From: Desulfuromonas sp. KJ2020
GTDB lineage: Bacteria > Desulfobacterota > Desulfuromonadia > Desulfuromonadales > SZUA-540
DNA length: 64,000 nt
Direction: 5' to 3'
Assembly (NCBI RefSeq): GCF_024197615.1
Contig: NZ_JAKUKE010000001.1
Coordinates: 248,001 to 312,000 of the forward strand
The translations under genes were made by a program, and so were the position numbers. Shown here piece by piece: positions 35,174 through 47,511 of the stretch (its first letter is position 1; each line of letters begins with the position of its first letter). The notes below the pieces were generated by a model that had not been told where the DNA came from, did no database searches, and worked only from the letters and a program-made list of their open reading frames with translations.

Positions 35174-35833
35174 TACCCCTAGGCTACAGTTGGTCGGACA
35201 ACTGGTCTCACTACCAAAAATATTTTTATTTTTTGGTCGAGACAATGCAAGGATTGGCTTACGCCGGCAGGCTTAGCAGCCGCTAGCATAATGATCCTGG
35301 ATATCCCCGTTACTGCTTTATAAGAAGCAGCAACAGAAATTCCTTCTTTGAGAGGATGCCTTCGGGATGTTTTCCGAAAGACATTCATTGATTGATAGAC
35401 GCGTTTGGTCAAAGAGCATTTTGGCCGTAGGAATCTATCACTTGTGAAGTGGTGGGCAGCTTGTCGTTTCGCGCAATTACCCAATCTTCTTGATGGCAGC
35501 AAGATTTTCTTGCAACCTTTGAAAGGGTTCTTCCGAGAGCTGATTAACTCTAGTTCAACCAGCACACTAAGCTACCCCTCTCATTGAGGGATATTGGACT
35601 ATTATCCAATACCTGTGCATCTTGTATGTATAATCCCGTAGGGATGTATATATGCAAGACGAGTTTCCAGGTCCGGACAATAAGCCCGGACACCGGGATT
35701 TTATGCTAATTTTAAAGGTTTTTCAGGGCTTACGAAGAAGTCCTGCTGCGTAGCATTTGCGAGGGGGACAAAGCCCCCCTCGCTACTAGCGTGGTACCTT
35801 TTAGGCTAGCTACCTACGCGACTCTCGTCGCAC
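35174..35833. other. AT-richer, hairpin-rich stretch without convincing gene
   Basis: About 660 bases between the intron and groEL, lower in GC than the surroundings. Palindromes seen: AGTTG-N6-CAACT at about 35188-35203; an imperfect long hairpin around ACCAAAAA/TTTTTGGT at about 35210-35247; GTCCGG/CCGGAC at about 35673-35694; and ATCCC-GTA-GGGAT at about 35631-35643. A 128-codon ORF on the minus strand is not credible. It may be the remnant of a mobile element that served as the intron target. Confidence 0.5.
35759..35783. repeat. Strong hairpin downstream of groEL
   Basis: GCGAGGGGG and CCCCCTCGC form a 9-bp stem around a short loop, about 50 bases past the groEL stop. No T-run follows in the groEL direction, so termination is uncertain. 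Confidence 0.6.
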
Positions 35834-37477
<1,644 letters not shown>

Positions 37478-37509
37478 CTATATCCTCCTTGTCAGATTTG
37501 ATATACGGA

Positions 37510-37800
37510 TTACTTTTCAACGACGCCGAGAATGTCATCCTCGCGCATCATCAAAAATTCTTTGCCTTCAATCTTGATTTCGGTACCGGCGTACTTGCCG
37601 AACAGCACCTTGTCGCCCACCTTGACGTCCATGCCAAGCACCTTGCCGTCCTCGGTCACCTTGCCTTTGCCGGCGGCAACAACAACACCCTGCTGGGGCT
37701 TTTCTTTAGCGGAGTCGGGGATGATGAGCCCCCCGGCGGTCATGGTCTCTTCTTCCACTCTTTCCACAATGATACGGTCGTGCAGCGGTCTGATGTTCAT
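37510..37800 (-). CDS. groS: GroES co-chaperonin (Cpn10)
   Basis: A 96-residue GroES, the lid of the GroEL chamber. Family features are [16 protein letters not shown], the mobile loop [16 protein letters not shown] and [15 protein letters not shown]. The RBS is AAAGGAG. It is the first gene of the groESL operon and its leader begins within the CIRCE element. Confidence 0.99.
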   Translation of the reverse strand: MNIRPLHDRIIVERVEEETMTAGGLIIPDSAKEKPQQGVVVAAGKGKVTEDGKVLGMDVKVGDKVLFGKYAGTEIKIEGKEFLMMREDDILGVVEK

Positions 37801-37863
37801 GTTTCTGCTCCTTTCTTCTCACTCTAAAATGAAATCAGGGATAGACTCCCAAGGCCTTTCGCC

Positions 37864-37910
37864 AGCGCTGTTGTTAGCACTCATTCACAGGGAGTGCTAA
37901 CAACAGCGCT
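37864..37910. promoter_or_regulatory. Extended CIRCE operator (HrcA site) of groESL
   Basis: TTAGCACTC (37874-37882), a 9-bp spacer and GAGTGCTAA (37892-37900) form the exact CIRCE consensus. The arms extend perfectly to 19 bp (AGCGCTGTTG outside the left core and its complement outside the right core). HrcA binding here represses groESL without heat stress. No hrcA gene lies in this window. Confidence 0.97.
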
Positions 37911-37911
37911 A

Positions 37912-37939
37912 AATATAATCAGCTCAGATAGAATGTCAA
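37912..37939 (-). promoter_or_regulatory. groESL sigma-70 promoter
   Basis: Minus-strand TTGACA (37939-37934), a 16-bp spacer and TATATT (37917-37912). The start would fall at about 37905, inside the CIRCE arm, consistent with repression by HrcA. Confidence 0.8.
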
Positions 37940-38020
37940 GGGGTTTCTGGAGAAAATTCTCAACCGTCCAGTCCAGCCCCGCCATTTGCCTGAACCGGGG
38001 CGACCGTTGGCGCGAACGGC

Positions 38021-38048
38021 TTGACAGCGCCCCGGCGGATATGCTAAT
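38021..38048 (+). promoter_or_regulatory. Promoter of the riboswitch-aminotransferase unit
   Basis: TTGACA (38021-38026), a 16-bp spacer and GCTAAT (38043-38048). It would start about 20 bases before the riboswitch aptamer. Confidence 0.55.
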
Positions 38049-38073
38049 GAGTCGCCAGATTAACCGAACAATT

Positions 38074-38154
38074 CAAGGGCCTCCTGTGACTGGCGAAAGG
38101 TGGGATACCACCGGGGAGCAGGATATCAAGGCCCGGTCAGCCGTTCGCCTGGGC
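38074..38154 (+). promoter_or_regulatory. ZTP/ZMP (pfl motif) riboswitch
   Basis: Conserved blocks of the pfl/ZTP aptamer occur in order: GTGACTGGCG (38086-38095), the stem-loop GGTGGGATACCACCGGGGAG (38099-38118) and CGCCTGGGC (38146-38154). These aptamers sense AICAR phosphates (ZMP/ZTP), which build up when 10-formyltetrahydrofolate is short, and switch on folate/one-carbon genes. The 3' block also forms the left arm of the following terminator, which gives a direct switch mechanism. Confidence 0.85.
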
Positions 38155-38190
38155 TCCCCATCATCACTGGAGCCAGGCGTTTTTTATTTT
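38147..38190 (+). terminator. Riboswitch terminator (expression platform)
   Basis: GCCTGGGCTCC (38147-38157) pairs with GGAGCCAGGC (38169-38178), with one bulge, and is followed by a run of T residues to about 38190. The left arm overlaps the aptamer's CGCCTGGGC, so ligand binding should prevent termination. Confidence 0.88.
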
Positions 38191-38217
38191 GTCCCTACGA
38201 GTAAGGAGACCTCGACG

Positions 38218-39294
38218 ATGGGCAAGAAACTTTACATCCCCGGACCGGTAGAAGTCAGTCGCGACGTCATGGAGGCCATGTGCGCCCCCATGATCGGGCA
38301 CCGTATGAAAGAATACGCTGTCCTGCATCAGCGGGTGACCCGGGCCCTCAAGACGCTTCTCAATACCAGCGATCCCGTCTTTCTCAGCACCTCCAGCGCC
38401 TTCGGGGTCATGGAAGGGGCTGTACGCAATCTGGTGCAGAAGCGCTGCGCGAACTTCGCCAATGGCGCCTTCAGCGCCAAATGGCACGACGTCACCCGCC
38501 GCTGCGGGCTCGAAGCCGATCTGTTCAGCGCCGAATGGGGGCAGCCCATCACGCCGGAAATGGTCGACAGCGCCCTGGCCAGCGGCAAGTACGACGCCAT
38601 GACCGTCGTTCACAACGAGACCTCCACCGGCGTCATGTCTCCTCTGGCCGAGATCGCCGAAGTCATGAAGAAATATCCCGAGGTCTCCTTTATTGTCGAC
38701 ACCGTCTCCTCCATGAGCGCCGTCCCGCTCGACCTGGCCGCCCTGCAGACCGACGTCTGTCTGGCCGGCGTGCAGAAGGCTTTCGGCCTGCCGCCGGGGC
38801 TGGCCGTCTTCGCCGTATCGCGCCGGGCTCTCGACAAGGCGAAGACGACGCCCGATCGCGGCTACTACTTCGACTTCGAAGAGTTCGAGCAGAATGATCT
38901 CAAGGACAACACCCCCAGCACGCCCTGCATCAGCCTCATCTACGCCCTCGACCACCAGCTCGCCAAAATGATGGCGGAAGGGCTCGACAACCGTTACGCC
39001 CGCCACCGGCAGATGGCTGAGATGACCCGCCAGTGGATCCAGGCGCAGGGATTCGGTCTCTTCGCCGCCGAGGGCTACCGTTCCATGACCCTGACTGCCG
39101 GGCAAAACGACCAGCGCACCGATCTGGAAAAGTTGAAGAAGCTGGCCAGCGAGCGGGGCTACGCCATTGACAACGGCTACGGCAAAATCAAGAACAAGAC
39201 CTTCCGCATTCCACACATGGCCGACTTCACCCCGGCCGATCTGGAGGAATTATTCACCCTGCTGGAGGAGCTTCTACCTGAGGCCCGAGGCTGA
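38218..39294 (+). CDS. Class V aminotransferase (alanine/serine-glyoxylate type)
   Basis: A 358-residue PLP enzyme from the ATG at 38218 with AAGGAG; the longer upstream frame runs through the riboswitch and is not used. Family features are YIPGPVEVSRDVMEAM at the N-terminus, ETSTGVMSPL, FIVDTVSSMSAVPLD with the PLP-binding Asp, and Lys in AGVQKAFGLPPG as the Schiff-base residue. Relatives transfer the amino group of serine or alanine to glyoxylate to give glycine; a phosphoserine role is also possible. Control by a ZTP riboswitch supports a link to glycine and one-carbon supply. It is a single-gene unit ended at 39315. Confidence 0.88.
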   Translation: MGKKLYIPGPVEVSRDVMEAMCAPMIGHRMKEYAVLHQRVTRALKTLLNTSDPVFLSTSSAFGVMEGAVRNLVQKRCANFANGAFSAKWHDVTRRCGLEADLFSAEWGQPITPEMVDSALASGKYDAMTVVHNETSTGVMSPLAEIAEVMKKYPEVSFIVDTVSSMSAVPLDLAALQTDVCLAGVQKAFGLPPGLAVFAVSRRALDKAKTTPDRGYYFDFEEFEQNDLKDNTPSTPCISLIYALDHQLAKMMAEGLDNRYARHRQMAEMTRQWIQAQGFGLFAAEGYRSMTLTAGQNDQRTDLEKLKKLASERGYAIDNGYGKIKNKTFRIPHMADFTPADLEELFTLLEELLPEARG

Positions 39295-39314
39295 GAGTAG
39301 CCCGCGACATCACA

Positions 39315-39354
39315 ACGCCCCTCAGGAATCGTCTTTCCTGCGGGGCGTTTTTTT
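39315..39354 (+). terminator. Intrinsic terminator after the aminotransferase gene
   Basis: ACGCCCCTCAGGAA (39315-39328) pairs with TTCCTGCGGGGCGT (39335-39348), with one mismatch in 14, and is followed by seven T residues. Confidence 0.93.
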
Positions 39355-39447
39355 CAAGGTCAGTTGCCACCGGAGCCGGTGAGACGGCCAGAAGGGTGTA
39401 TAATTAAAAGTAAGAGATTCGCTGCCCTTCGTGCCAGGGAGGCCACT

Positions 39448-40122
39448 ATGCGATACGCCAGCAGACCCACCCGCCCTCTGAAGCTTACGCGCGCCCTGAC
39501 TCTACTGTTGAGTGTTCTGGCCGCCCTCACACTCAGCGGCTGCCTCAAACAGATTGACGGTACGGCGCAGACTCACAACGTATCCCTCGAAGCAAAACAA
39601 CTGGAAACCTACGGTCTCGCCGTCATCACCCCCACCTCCGTCACCGGCCAGGAAGAAGACCGGCAGAGCGTGGCGCTGATCTTTGCCCTGGCTCTGGAGA
39701 AACACCGCCCCGACATCCCCCTGTCCACCCTGTCGGAAACCATCGGCCACATCAACCGCAATGGCATGGCCACGGAATACCGCAGCATGTTCGAAGAGTA
39801 TCACTTTACCGGTATATTCAAGCAGGATGCGCTGATGAAGGTGGGTGAGATGACCGGACACCGTTATCTGGCCCAGCTCAAACTGGCCAATTTCTCCCAG
39901 AACAGCCAGAGCCGGCTCAGCTTCTTTGGTCTGCGCCTCTTCCAGACCAAGTCGGGCAACGTCCGCCTTTTTCTCTCCGTCTGGGACAGTTGGGATGGCA
40001 GCATCGTCTGGGAAGGAATGGACGAGGTGAATTTCGCCTATGACACCTTTCAGGAGAAACCCATCACCTTCCGGCAGGTCGTACGTGAGGCCTCAACCCG
40101 CCTGGTGAGTCGACTGCCCTGA
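39448..40122 (+). CDS. Lipoprotein, function unknown
   Basis: A 224-residue protein from the ATG at 39448 with AGGGAGG upstream. The signal peptide ends in the lipobox LSGC, making Cys32 the lipidated residue; the next residue is Leu, so outer-membrane sorting is likely by the usual rule. The mature part has a mixed alpha/beta look with YLAQLKLANFSQ and VRLFLSVWDSWDGSIVWEG, as in small lipoproteins that precede assembly factors, but I recognise no named family. It converges on uvrD with two bases between stops. Confidence 0.75.
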   Translation: MRYASRPTRPLKLTRALTLLLSVLAALTLSGCLKQIDGTAQTHNVSLEAKQLETYGLAVITPTSVTGQEEDRQSVALIFALALEKHRPDIPLSTLSETIGHINRNGMATEYRSMFEEYHFTGIFKQDALMKVGEMTGHRYLAQLKLANFSQNSQSRLSFFGLRLFQTKSGNVRLFLSVWDSWDGSIVWEGMDEVNFAYDTFQEKPITFRQVVREASTRLVSRLP

Positions 40123-40124
40123 CT

Positions 40125-42320
40125 TTAGGCCGGCTCCAGTCCGGCAAACTTAAGCAGGAGCTTTTTGGGGCCCACCGTATTGAAATAGACGATGACCTTC
40201 TGGTTGTCGCCGCTCCCTTCCAGGCGCCGTACCGTGCCGACGCCAAATTTGACATGACGGACGCGAATGCCGATACGCAAGCCCTCTTCGGCCTCGGGAA
40301 CGACACGTACTTCCTCTTCGAAGAAATCCTCATCCTCGTCGGCGAAGGGAGCCGGCTCCATCTGCTCGAAGATGGAAGCCAGGTTGTGCTGCGCCGGCTT
40401 TTTCAGGGACGGCGTCTCGCTGCCGGCCAGCAGCGAAGCGGGTATCTCTTCCAGAAAGCGGCTGGGGGGATTGAACTGAAAACTGCCGTAAACCCGGCGA
40501 CGCCGGGCCTGGGTCAGATAGAGCTTCTCCATGGCCCGGGTCATCCCCACATAACAGAGACGGCGCTCCTCCTCGACGTCGCCGTCATCGGCCCCCACAC
40601 GGGCATGGGGGAAGAGGCCCTCTTCCATGCCCGTCATGAAGACGATGGGAAACTCCAACCCTTTGGCAGCGTGCAGGGTCATGAGGGTGACGCGGTCGAG
40701 GCTGGGATCGTAGGAGTCGAGATCGGTGATGAGAGAAACCTGCTCCAGGTAATCCTGCAGAGTCCCTTCCGAGCCGTAATGTTCCTCCATGCCGGCCAGC
40801 AGCTGCTCCAGATTTTCCAGCCGGCCCCGCGCCTCTTCCGTGCGCTCGTCGCGCAGCATCGGCCCATAGCCACTGTCATCGATAAGCGCCGCCGTCAGGG
40901 CGGGATAAGGCATGTGCTCCAGGCGGGCACGGTAATCGTCCATGAGGGCCACGAACTCGCCGACCTTCTTGGCAGCGGCGCCCCGGATCGCACCATGATC
41001 CAAAGCCGCCAGGCAAGCGGGCAGAAAGCCGCCGGCCTCTTCTTCATACTGGCCGATCCGCTCCACGGTGGCGGCGCCGATGCCCCGCGTCGGCACGTTG
41101 ATAATGCGCCGGGCCGAGACCGAGTCGGCCGGATTGACGAGTACCCGCAAATAGGCCAGGACGTCTTTAATCTCCATGCGGCTGTAGAATTTCAGGCCGC
41201 CGAACATGACGTAGGGCAGCCCCTGGCCGCGCAGGGCTTCTTCCAGAACACGGGACTGCACATTGGTGCGGTAGAAGACGGCGATGTCCCGCAGGGGACG
41301 GCCGGATTTCTTCAGGCGGGCGATTTCTCCGGCGACATAGCGGGCTTCTTCCAGGTCATCGGCCAGGGCCTCCAGGGTGATCTTCTCCCCCTCCGGATTT
41401 TCCGTCCACAGGGTCTTGCCTTTGCGGCCGAGATTGCGGGCGACCACATGACCGGCCGCCTCCAGGACGGTGGTAGTGGAACGGTAATTCTGCTCCAGGC
41501 GGATGACCTGGGTGCCGGGAAAGTCCCGGTCGAAACCGAGGATATTGCTGATCTCGGCCCCCCGCCAGGCATAAATGGACTGGTCGTCGTCACCAACCAC
41601 GCACAGGTTGCCGTAGCCCGAAGCCAGCAGCTTCACCAGCCGGTACTGGACCTGATTGGTGTCCTGGAACTCATCCACCAGGATGTAGCGGAACCGGCGA
41701 CGGTAGCGGTCGAGCACCTCGGGATGCTTCTCAAACAGGGCGATGGTGTAGAGGATGAGATCGCCGAAGTCCAGCGCGTTGGCCTGCTGCATCTTCCGCT
41801 GATAGAGGTCATAAACCCGGATCAGGGCCTCGTCGGGCGAATCCTGCCCCTCCAGCTCGGCCGGGAAAAGCCCCCGATTCTTGCACTGATCGATGAAGGT
41901 GGCGGCGGCGCGTTCCTTGGCCACCTTTTCGGGGACGTGCAGCTCCTTAAGGATGTCCTTGAGCAGGCGCAGCTGATCCTGATCATCGTAGATGGTGAAG
42001 TTGGTGGTAAACCCCAGGGCACCGATTTCACGCCGCAGGATGCGCACACAGGTAGCATGAAAGGTGGCGACCCAGGGAAGTTCCTCCTGCCCGAGCAGGC
42101 GCTCCAGACGCTCCTTCATTTCGGCAGCAGCCTTGTTGGTGAAGGTGACGGCGAGAATTTCCCAGGGGGCGACTTTCTGATGATGCAGTAGATAGGCGAT
42201 ACGATGAATGAGGGTGCGCGTCTTGCCCGAGCCGGCCCCGGCCAGGATGAGCAGAGGACCCTCGGTCTGTTCCACCGCCTGCCGCTGCGGCGCATTGAGC
42301 CCGGCCAGCAGATCAATCAT
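40125..42320 (-). CDS. uvrD: UvrD/PcrA-type superfamily 1A DNA helicase
   Basis: A 731-residue 3'-5' helicase for excision and mismatch repair. Motifs are visible in order: Q motif LNAPQRQAVEQTEG, Walker A AGAGSGKTRTL, motif Ia VTFTNKAAAEMKERL, DEFQDTN, QSIYAWRGA, LEQNYRST and VTLMTLHAAKGLEF. Its ATG overlaps the stop of the ClC gene by 8 bases, so it is translationally coupled at the end of the glmU-glmS-ClC operon. The C-terminal tail (VRHVKFGVGTVRRLEG) resembles the PcrA/UvrD RNA-polymerase-binding Tudor-like domain. Confidence 0.96.
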   Translation of the reverse strand: MIDLLAGLNAPQRQAVEQTEGPLLILAGAGSGKTRTLIHRIAYLLHHQKVAPWEILAVTFTNKAAAEMKERLERLLGQEELPWVATFHATCVRILRREIGALGFTTNFTIYDDQDQLRLLKDILKELHVPEKVAKERAAATFIDQCKNRGLFPAELEGQDSPDEALIRVYDLYQRKMQQANALDFGDLILYTIALFEKHPEVLDRYRRRFRYILVDEFQDTNQVQYRLVKLLASGYGNLCVVGDDDQSIYAWRGAEISNILGFDRDFPGTQVIRLEQNYRSTTTVLEAAGHVVARNLGRKGKTLWTENPEGEKITLEALADDLEEARYVAGEIARLKKSGRPLRDIAVFYRTNVQSRVLEEALRGQGLPYVMFGGLKFYSRMEIKDVLAYLRVLVNPADSVSARRIINVPTRGIGAATVERIGQYEEEAGGFLPACLAALDHGAIRGAAAKKVGEFVALMDDYRARLEHMPYPALTAALIDDSGYGPMLRDERTEEARGRLENLEQLLAGMEEHYGSEGTLQDYLEQVSLITDLDSYDPSLDRVTLMTLHAAKGLEFPIVFMTGMEEGLFPHARVGADDGDVEEERRLCYVGMTRAMEKLYLTQARRRRVYGSFQFNPPSRFLEEIPASLLAGSETPSLKKPAQHNLASIFEQMEPAPFADEDEDFFEEEVRVVPEAEEGLRIGIRVRHVKFGVGTVRRLEGSGDNQKVIVYFNTVGPKKLLLKFAGLEPA

Positions 42321-44109
42321 CGGCGTCCTCCAGGGTACGGGTCATCAGGGCCCGATTGTAAGCGGCGACCATGTCCCGCCGGGAGATAATCCCCACCAGC
42401 CGGTTGCTCCCCTCCCGGTCCACCACCGGCAACTGCTCGATGTTGCGGTAGCCGATCTTGCGCATGGCCTGATCGAGATCCTCGTCTTCGGTGACGGTGA
42501 TGACGTCGAGAGTCGCCAGCTCTTTCACCACAATCAGATCCCGCAGGTCGCGCTCGAAGACGACCCCCATGAAATCCTGTACGGAGATGATGCCCGTCAA
42601 CTCCCCCGTGGCACTCACCAGAGGGAAATTGGTGTGTCGGGTGGTGGCCGTGAAATTGGCGAACTGCCCCAGGGTCATGTTTTCCGGAATCGACTCGGGC
42701 GAGCCGCTCATGACTTCGCGCACCTTGATCGACTTCATGATGTTGCGTTCCTTGCCCGCCTCCAGATTGATGCCGGCCCGCGACAGCTCCACCGTGTCCA
42801 GACTGTCCTTCTTGAAGTGGCGGCTGATGGCGGTGCCGATGACGCAGGAAAGCATAATGGGGATGATGACCTCGTAGGAGGACGTCATCTCAAAGAGCAG
42901 GAAGATGGCGGTCATGGGCGCATGGGTGGCTGCCGACAGAAAGGCTCCCATGCCGACCAGTGCGTAGGCGCCCGGCGATGCGGCCACCGACGGGAAGATG
43001 ATCTGAGCCAGCTTGCCGAAAGCGCCGCCGGTGACGGCGCCGATATAGAGGGACGGGGCAAAGAGTCCGCCGGGCAAACCGCTTCCCAGGGTGATGGACG
43101 TGGCCAGCGCCTTCATCAGGATAAGCGCAGCCAACAGGTACCATAGCCCTTCGCCGTGCATGACCGCTTCCATGAATTCGTAGCCGTTGCCGAACACCGC
43201 CGGAAAAAAGACGCCAATGACGCCGACGAGCAGACCGCCGAAAATCGGCTTGGCCAGGGGGGGCAGACGCAGTTTGTCAAAGACTTCCTTGACGCGAAAA
43301 TGCACATCGATAAAAGCGGCCGCCAGCACGCCGATGATCATGCCCAGCAGAACATAGAGGGCTATTTCCCAGGCGCTGCCCATGACATAGGGGGGCACGG
43401 CGAAGGCCGGTACGTTGCCGAGCAGGGCGCGGGAGACGACGGTACTCATGCCGCTGGCAATGACGATGGAGGTGAAGCTGGAGAGCTCGAACGAGGAAAG
43501 CAGAACGATTTCCTGGGCGAAAAAAACGCCGGCGATGGGGGCGTTGAAGGTGGCGGCCACGCCGCCTGACACCCCGCAGGCCACCAGCACTTTGAGACGG
43601 TCACCACTGACCTTGAAGGCCTGGCCGAACTGGCTGCCGATGGCCCCGCCGATCTGGGCGATGGGCCCTTCCTGTCCGGCCGAGCCGCCGGTGCCTATGG
43701 TGATGGCGCTGGCCAGTCCGCGGGTAAAAATAGTACGGCCGGGAATCTTGGCACCGCGCAGATTGACCTGCTCCAGAAAGGCGGGAAAACCGTAACGCAT
43801 GTCCCGGGCAAAAAAGAGCCCGAAAGGAATCAGCAGCAGCCCGCCGATGACCGGAAAAAAGACCAGCAGCAACCGGCTCCAGCTCCACTCCGTCATCGAG
43901 ATGCCCAACAGGGCACCACCATGCTCGAAGATCAGCCAGTGAAAAAAATCGATGGTCTTGCGGAAGGCGTAGTTGCCAAGCCCCGAGAGCAGGCCGATGA
44001 CCACCGCCAGGGTGGCCATGAAGGTGTTCTCGCTGATGCGGAAGTGGCTGAGAAAAGCGGTGCTGCGGCGGCGCAGCCAGGCAAAGAGCCATCTCTTTCG
44101 AATACGCAA
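42313..44109 (-). CDS. ClC-family chloride channel/transporter with CBS pair
   Basis: A 598-residue membrane protein. The ClC core (about 1-440) has the gating-glutamate motif as GQEGPIAQIG, where R is more common in place of Q. FNAPIAGVFFAQEI places Ile at the position of the internal proton glutamate (Glu203 of the E. coli exchanger). The usual GSGIP region reads YGFPAF. Loss of the proton glutamate argues for a channel or a non-classical exchanger (inference). The C-terminus has two CBS domains (about 455-595). The gene starts 5 bases after glmS and overlaps uvrD, in an unusual operon partnership. Confidence 0.88.
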   Translation of the reverse strand: MRIRKRWLFAWLRRRSTAFLSHFRISENTFMATLAVVIGLLSGLGNYAFRKTIDFFHWLIFEHGGALLGISMTEWSWSRLLLVFFPVIGGLLLIPFGLFFARDMRYGFPAFLEQVNLRGAKIPGRTIFTRGLASAITIGTGGSAGQEGPIAQIGGAIGSQFGQAFKVSGDRLKVLVACGVSGGVAATFNAPIAGVFFAQEIVLLSSFELSSFTSIVIASGMSTVVSRALLGNVPAFAVPPYVMGSAWEIALYVLLGMIIGVLAAAFIDVHFRVKEVFDKLRLPPLAKPIFGGLLVGVIGVFFPAVFGNGYEFMEAVMHGEGLWYLLAALILMKALATSITLGSGLPGGLFAPSLYIGAVTGGAFGKLAQIIFPSVAASPGAYALVGMGAFLSAATHAPMTAIFLLFEMTSSYEVIIPIMLSCVIGTAISRHFKKDSLDTVELSRAGINLEAGKERNIMKSIKVREVMSGSPESIPENMTLGQFANFTATTRHTNFPLVSATGELTGIISVQDFMGVVFERDLRDLIVVKELATLDVITVTEDEDLDQAMRKIGYRNIEQLPVVDREGSNRLVGIISRRDMVAAYNRALMTRTLEDADD

Positions 44110-44114
44110 GATTC

Positions 44115-45944
<1,830 letters not shown>

Positions 45945-46012
45945 GCGTCGTCAACTCCGGGTAAGGGTAAAGAGGGAAGTGAGGCAAGGGGATACCCCTC
46001 ACGCTTCACGCC

Positions 46013-47401
46013 TCACGATTTACTTTCTTTCTTGCGCTTTCGCAGCACCCAGCCCTCAATCACCTTTTGCTCGCTCCGCGACAGCGCCAAGGCATCGGCG
46101 GGGACGTCCTTGGTAATGGTCGAGCCGGCCCCGATGAGGCTGTTGCGCCCGATGCGTACCGGGGCCACGAACTGGGTGTCGCTGCCAACAAAAACGCCGT
46201 CCTCAATGATGGTCTTGTGCTTGTTGACACCGTCATAGTTGCAGGTAATGGTGCCGCAGCCAATGTTGACCTCGGCGCCGACCTCGGCGTCGCCGATATA
46301 GGTCAGATGGCTGGCCTTGGACCCCAGGCCGATGACGGCCTTCTTGGTTTCGACGAAGTTGCCGATCTTGTTCCGGCCGGCCAGCTCCGTCCCAGGCCGC
46401 AGATGGGCCATGGGACCAATATCGGTACCATCCCCCACGCGGGAGTCCTGCAGGACCGAGCCCGCCTTGACATGGACGCCATCCCCGAGAGTGCAATCGG
46501 CGATGATTACGCCCGGCTCCAGAATGCAGTCGCGCCCGATGCGGTTGGCGCCGCGCAGATGCACCCCGGGATAGACCACCGTATCCGGCCCGATCTCGGT
46601 GCGGGCATCGACGTAGGTGGCCGCCGGGTCGATGAAGCTCACGCCGGCGCGCATCAGTTTTTCATTGAGGCGCTGACGCATGAGCGCATCGGCTGCCGCC
46701 AGCTGCACCCGGTCGTTGATACCCAGGGTTTCGGTCGCACCCGCCACCGGCAGCGCGCTCACGGTCAGCCCCTGCTGACGGGCGACCGCGATGATGTCCG
46801 TCAGGTAGTATTCCCCCTGAGCGTTGTCCCGACCGACCGTGCGCAGCGCCTCGAACGCCCAGGGGATTTCCATGGCATAGATGCCCGTATTGATTTCGTG
46901 AATGGCTTTTTCTCTGGCAGTGGCATCCTTCTCCTCGACGATGCGCAGCACCTGCTCTCCCTCCCGCACGATGCGTCCGTAGCCGTGGGGTTCGTCCAGA
47001 TTGGCCGTAAGCACGGTAACCGCCGCCTGCTGGGCATGGTGCCAGGAAAGAAGCTGTTCGAGAGTCTCCGCCCGCAGAAGGGGAACATCGCCGCAAAGCA
47101 AAAGCAAGGTCCCCTCGAAATCGCCCAGGGCCTCGCGGGCGCAGAGCAGGGCGTGTCCGGTCCCCAGCTGTTCCTCCTGGCGGGCGAACACAACCTCCCA
47201 GCCGGCCAGTTCCGCCTGGACCTGCTCAGCGCCATGGCCTACAACCAGCACGGTCGGTCGACAGCCAAGACCTGCCGCCAGATTGACGGGATAGCAGACC
47301 ATGGGCTGCCCGGCAACAGGATGCAGCACCTTGGGTTTATTCGATTTCATGCGGGTTCCCTGACCCGCTGCCAAAATGACCGCCGCGACGTTTTTTTCCA
47401 T
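46013..47401 (-). CDS. glmU: Bifunctional GlmU (uridyltransferase/acetyltransferase)
   Basis: A 462-residue enzyme acetylating glucosamine-1-phosphate and then joining it to UTP to form UDP-GlcNAc. The start is the ATG at 47401 (MEKNVAAVILAAGQGTRM), which begins at the pyrophosphorylase domain; a longer form would add 17 residues of no known use. The N-terminal motif is LAAGQGTRMKS. The C-terminal half is a left-handed beta-helix of hexapeptide repeats, with GNFVETKKAVIGLGSKASHL and NYDGVNKHKT acetyltransferase signatures. It heads the glmU-glmS-ClC-uvrD operon. Confidence 0.98.
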   Translation of the reverse strand: MEKNVAAVILAAGQGTRMKSNKPKVLHPVAGQPMVCYPVNLAAGLGCRPTVLVVGHGAEQVQAELAGWEVVFARQEEQLGTGHALLCAREALGDFEGTLLLLCGDVPLLRAETLEQLLSWHHAQQAAVTVLTANLDEPHGYGRIVREGEQVLRIVEEKDATAREKAIHEINTGIYAMEIPWAFEALRTVGRDNAQGEYYLTDIIAVARQQGLTVSALPVAGATETLGINDRVQLAAADALMRQRLNEKLMRAGVSFIDPAATYVDARTEIGPDTVVYPGVHLRGANRIGRDCILEPGVIIADCTLGDGVHVKAGSVLQDSRVGDGTDIGPMAHLRPGTELAGRNKIGNFVETKKAVIGLGSKASHLTYIGDAEVGAEVNIGCGTITCNYDGVNKHKTIIEDGVFVGSDTQFVAPVRIGRNSLIGAGSTITKDVPADALALSRSEQKVIEGWVLRKRKKESKS

Positions 47402-47440
47402 GGGGACAGCCCCTTTCCGATGGAGTCTTTTAAAACGGTC

Positions 47441-47469
47441 ATTATTATGCAAAGGTGCGGGGCAGTCAA
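47441..47469 (-). promoter_or_regulatory. glmU operon sigma-70 promoter
   Basis: Minus-strand TTGACT (47469-47464), a 17-bp spacer and AATAAT (47446-47441), about 40 bases before the glmU ATG. Confidence 0.65.
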
Positions 47470-47511
47470 GGAATTAGCCCTATAAAACAAGGGCGTTGGC
47501 AACATACACCT

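Noticed and set aside
35179-35565. 128-codon minus-strand ORF next to the intron
   Set aside because: Odd composition, no domain, several palindromes inside. A 14-residue stretch in another frame looks like part of an HTH regulator but is broken by stops, so it is too little to call a pseudogene.
45945-46012. glmS ribozyme upstream of glmS
   Set aside because: The gap to glmU is only 68 bases and lacks the ribozyme core; that ribozyme is largely restricted to Firmicutes.
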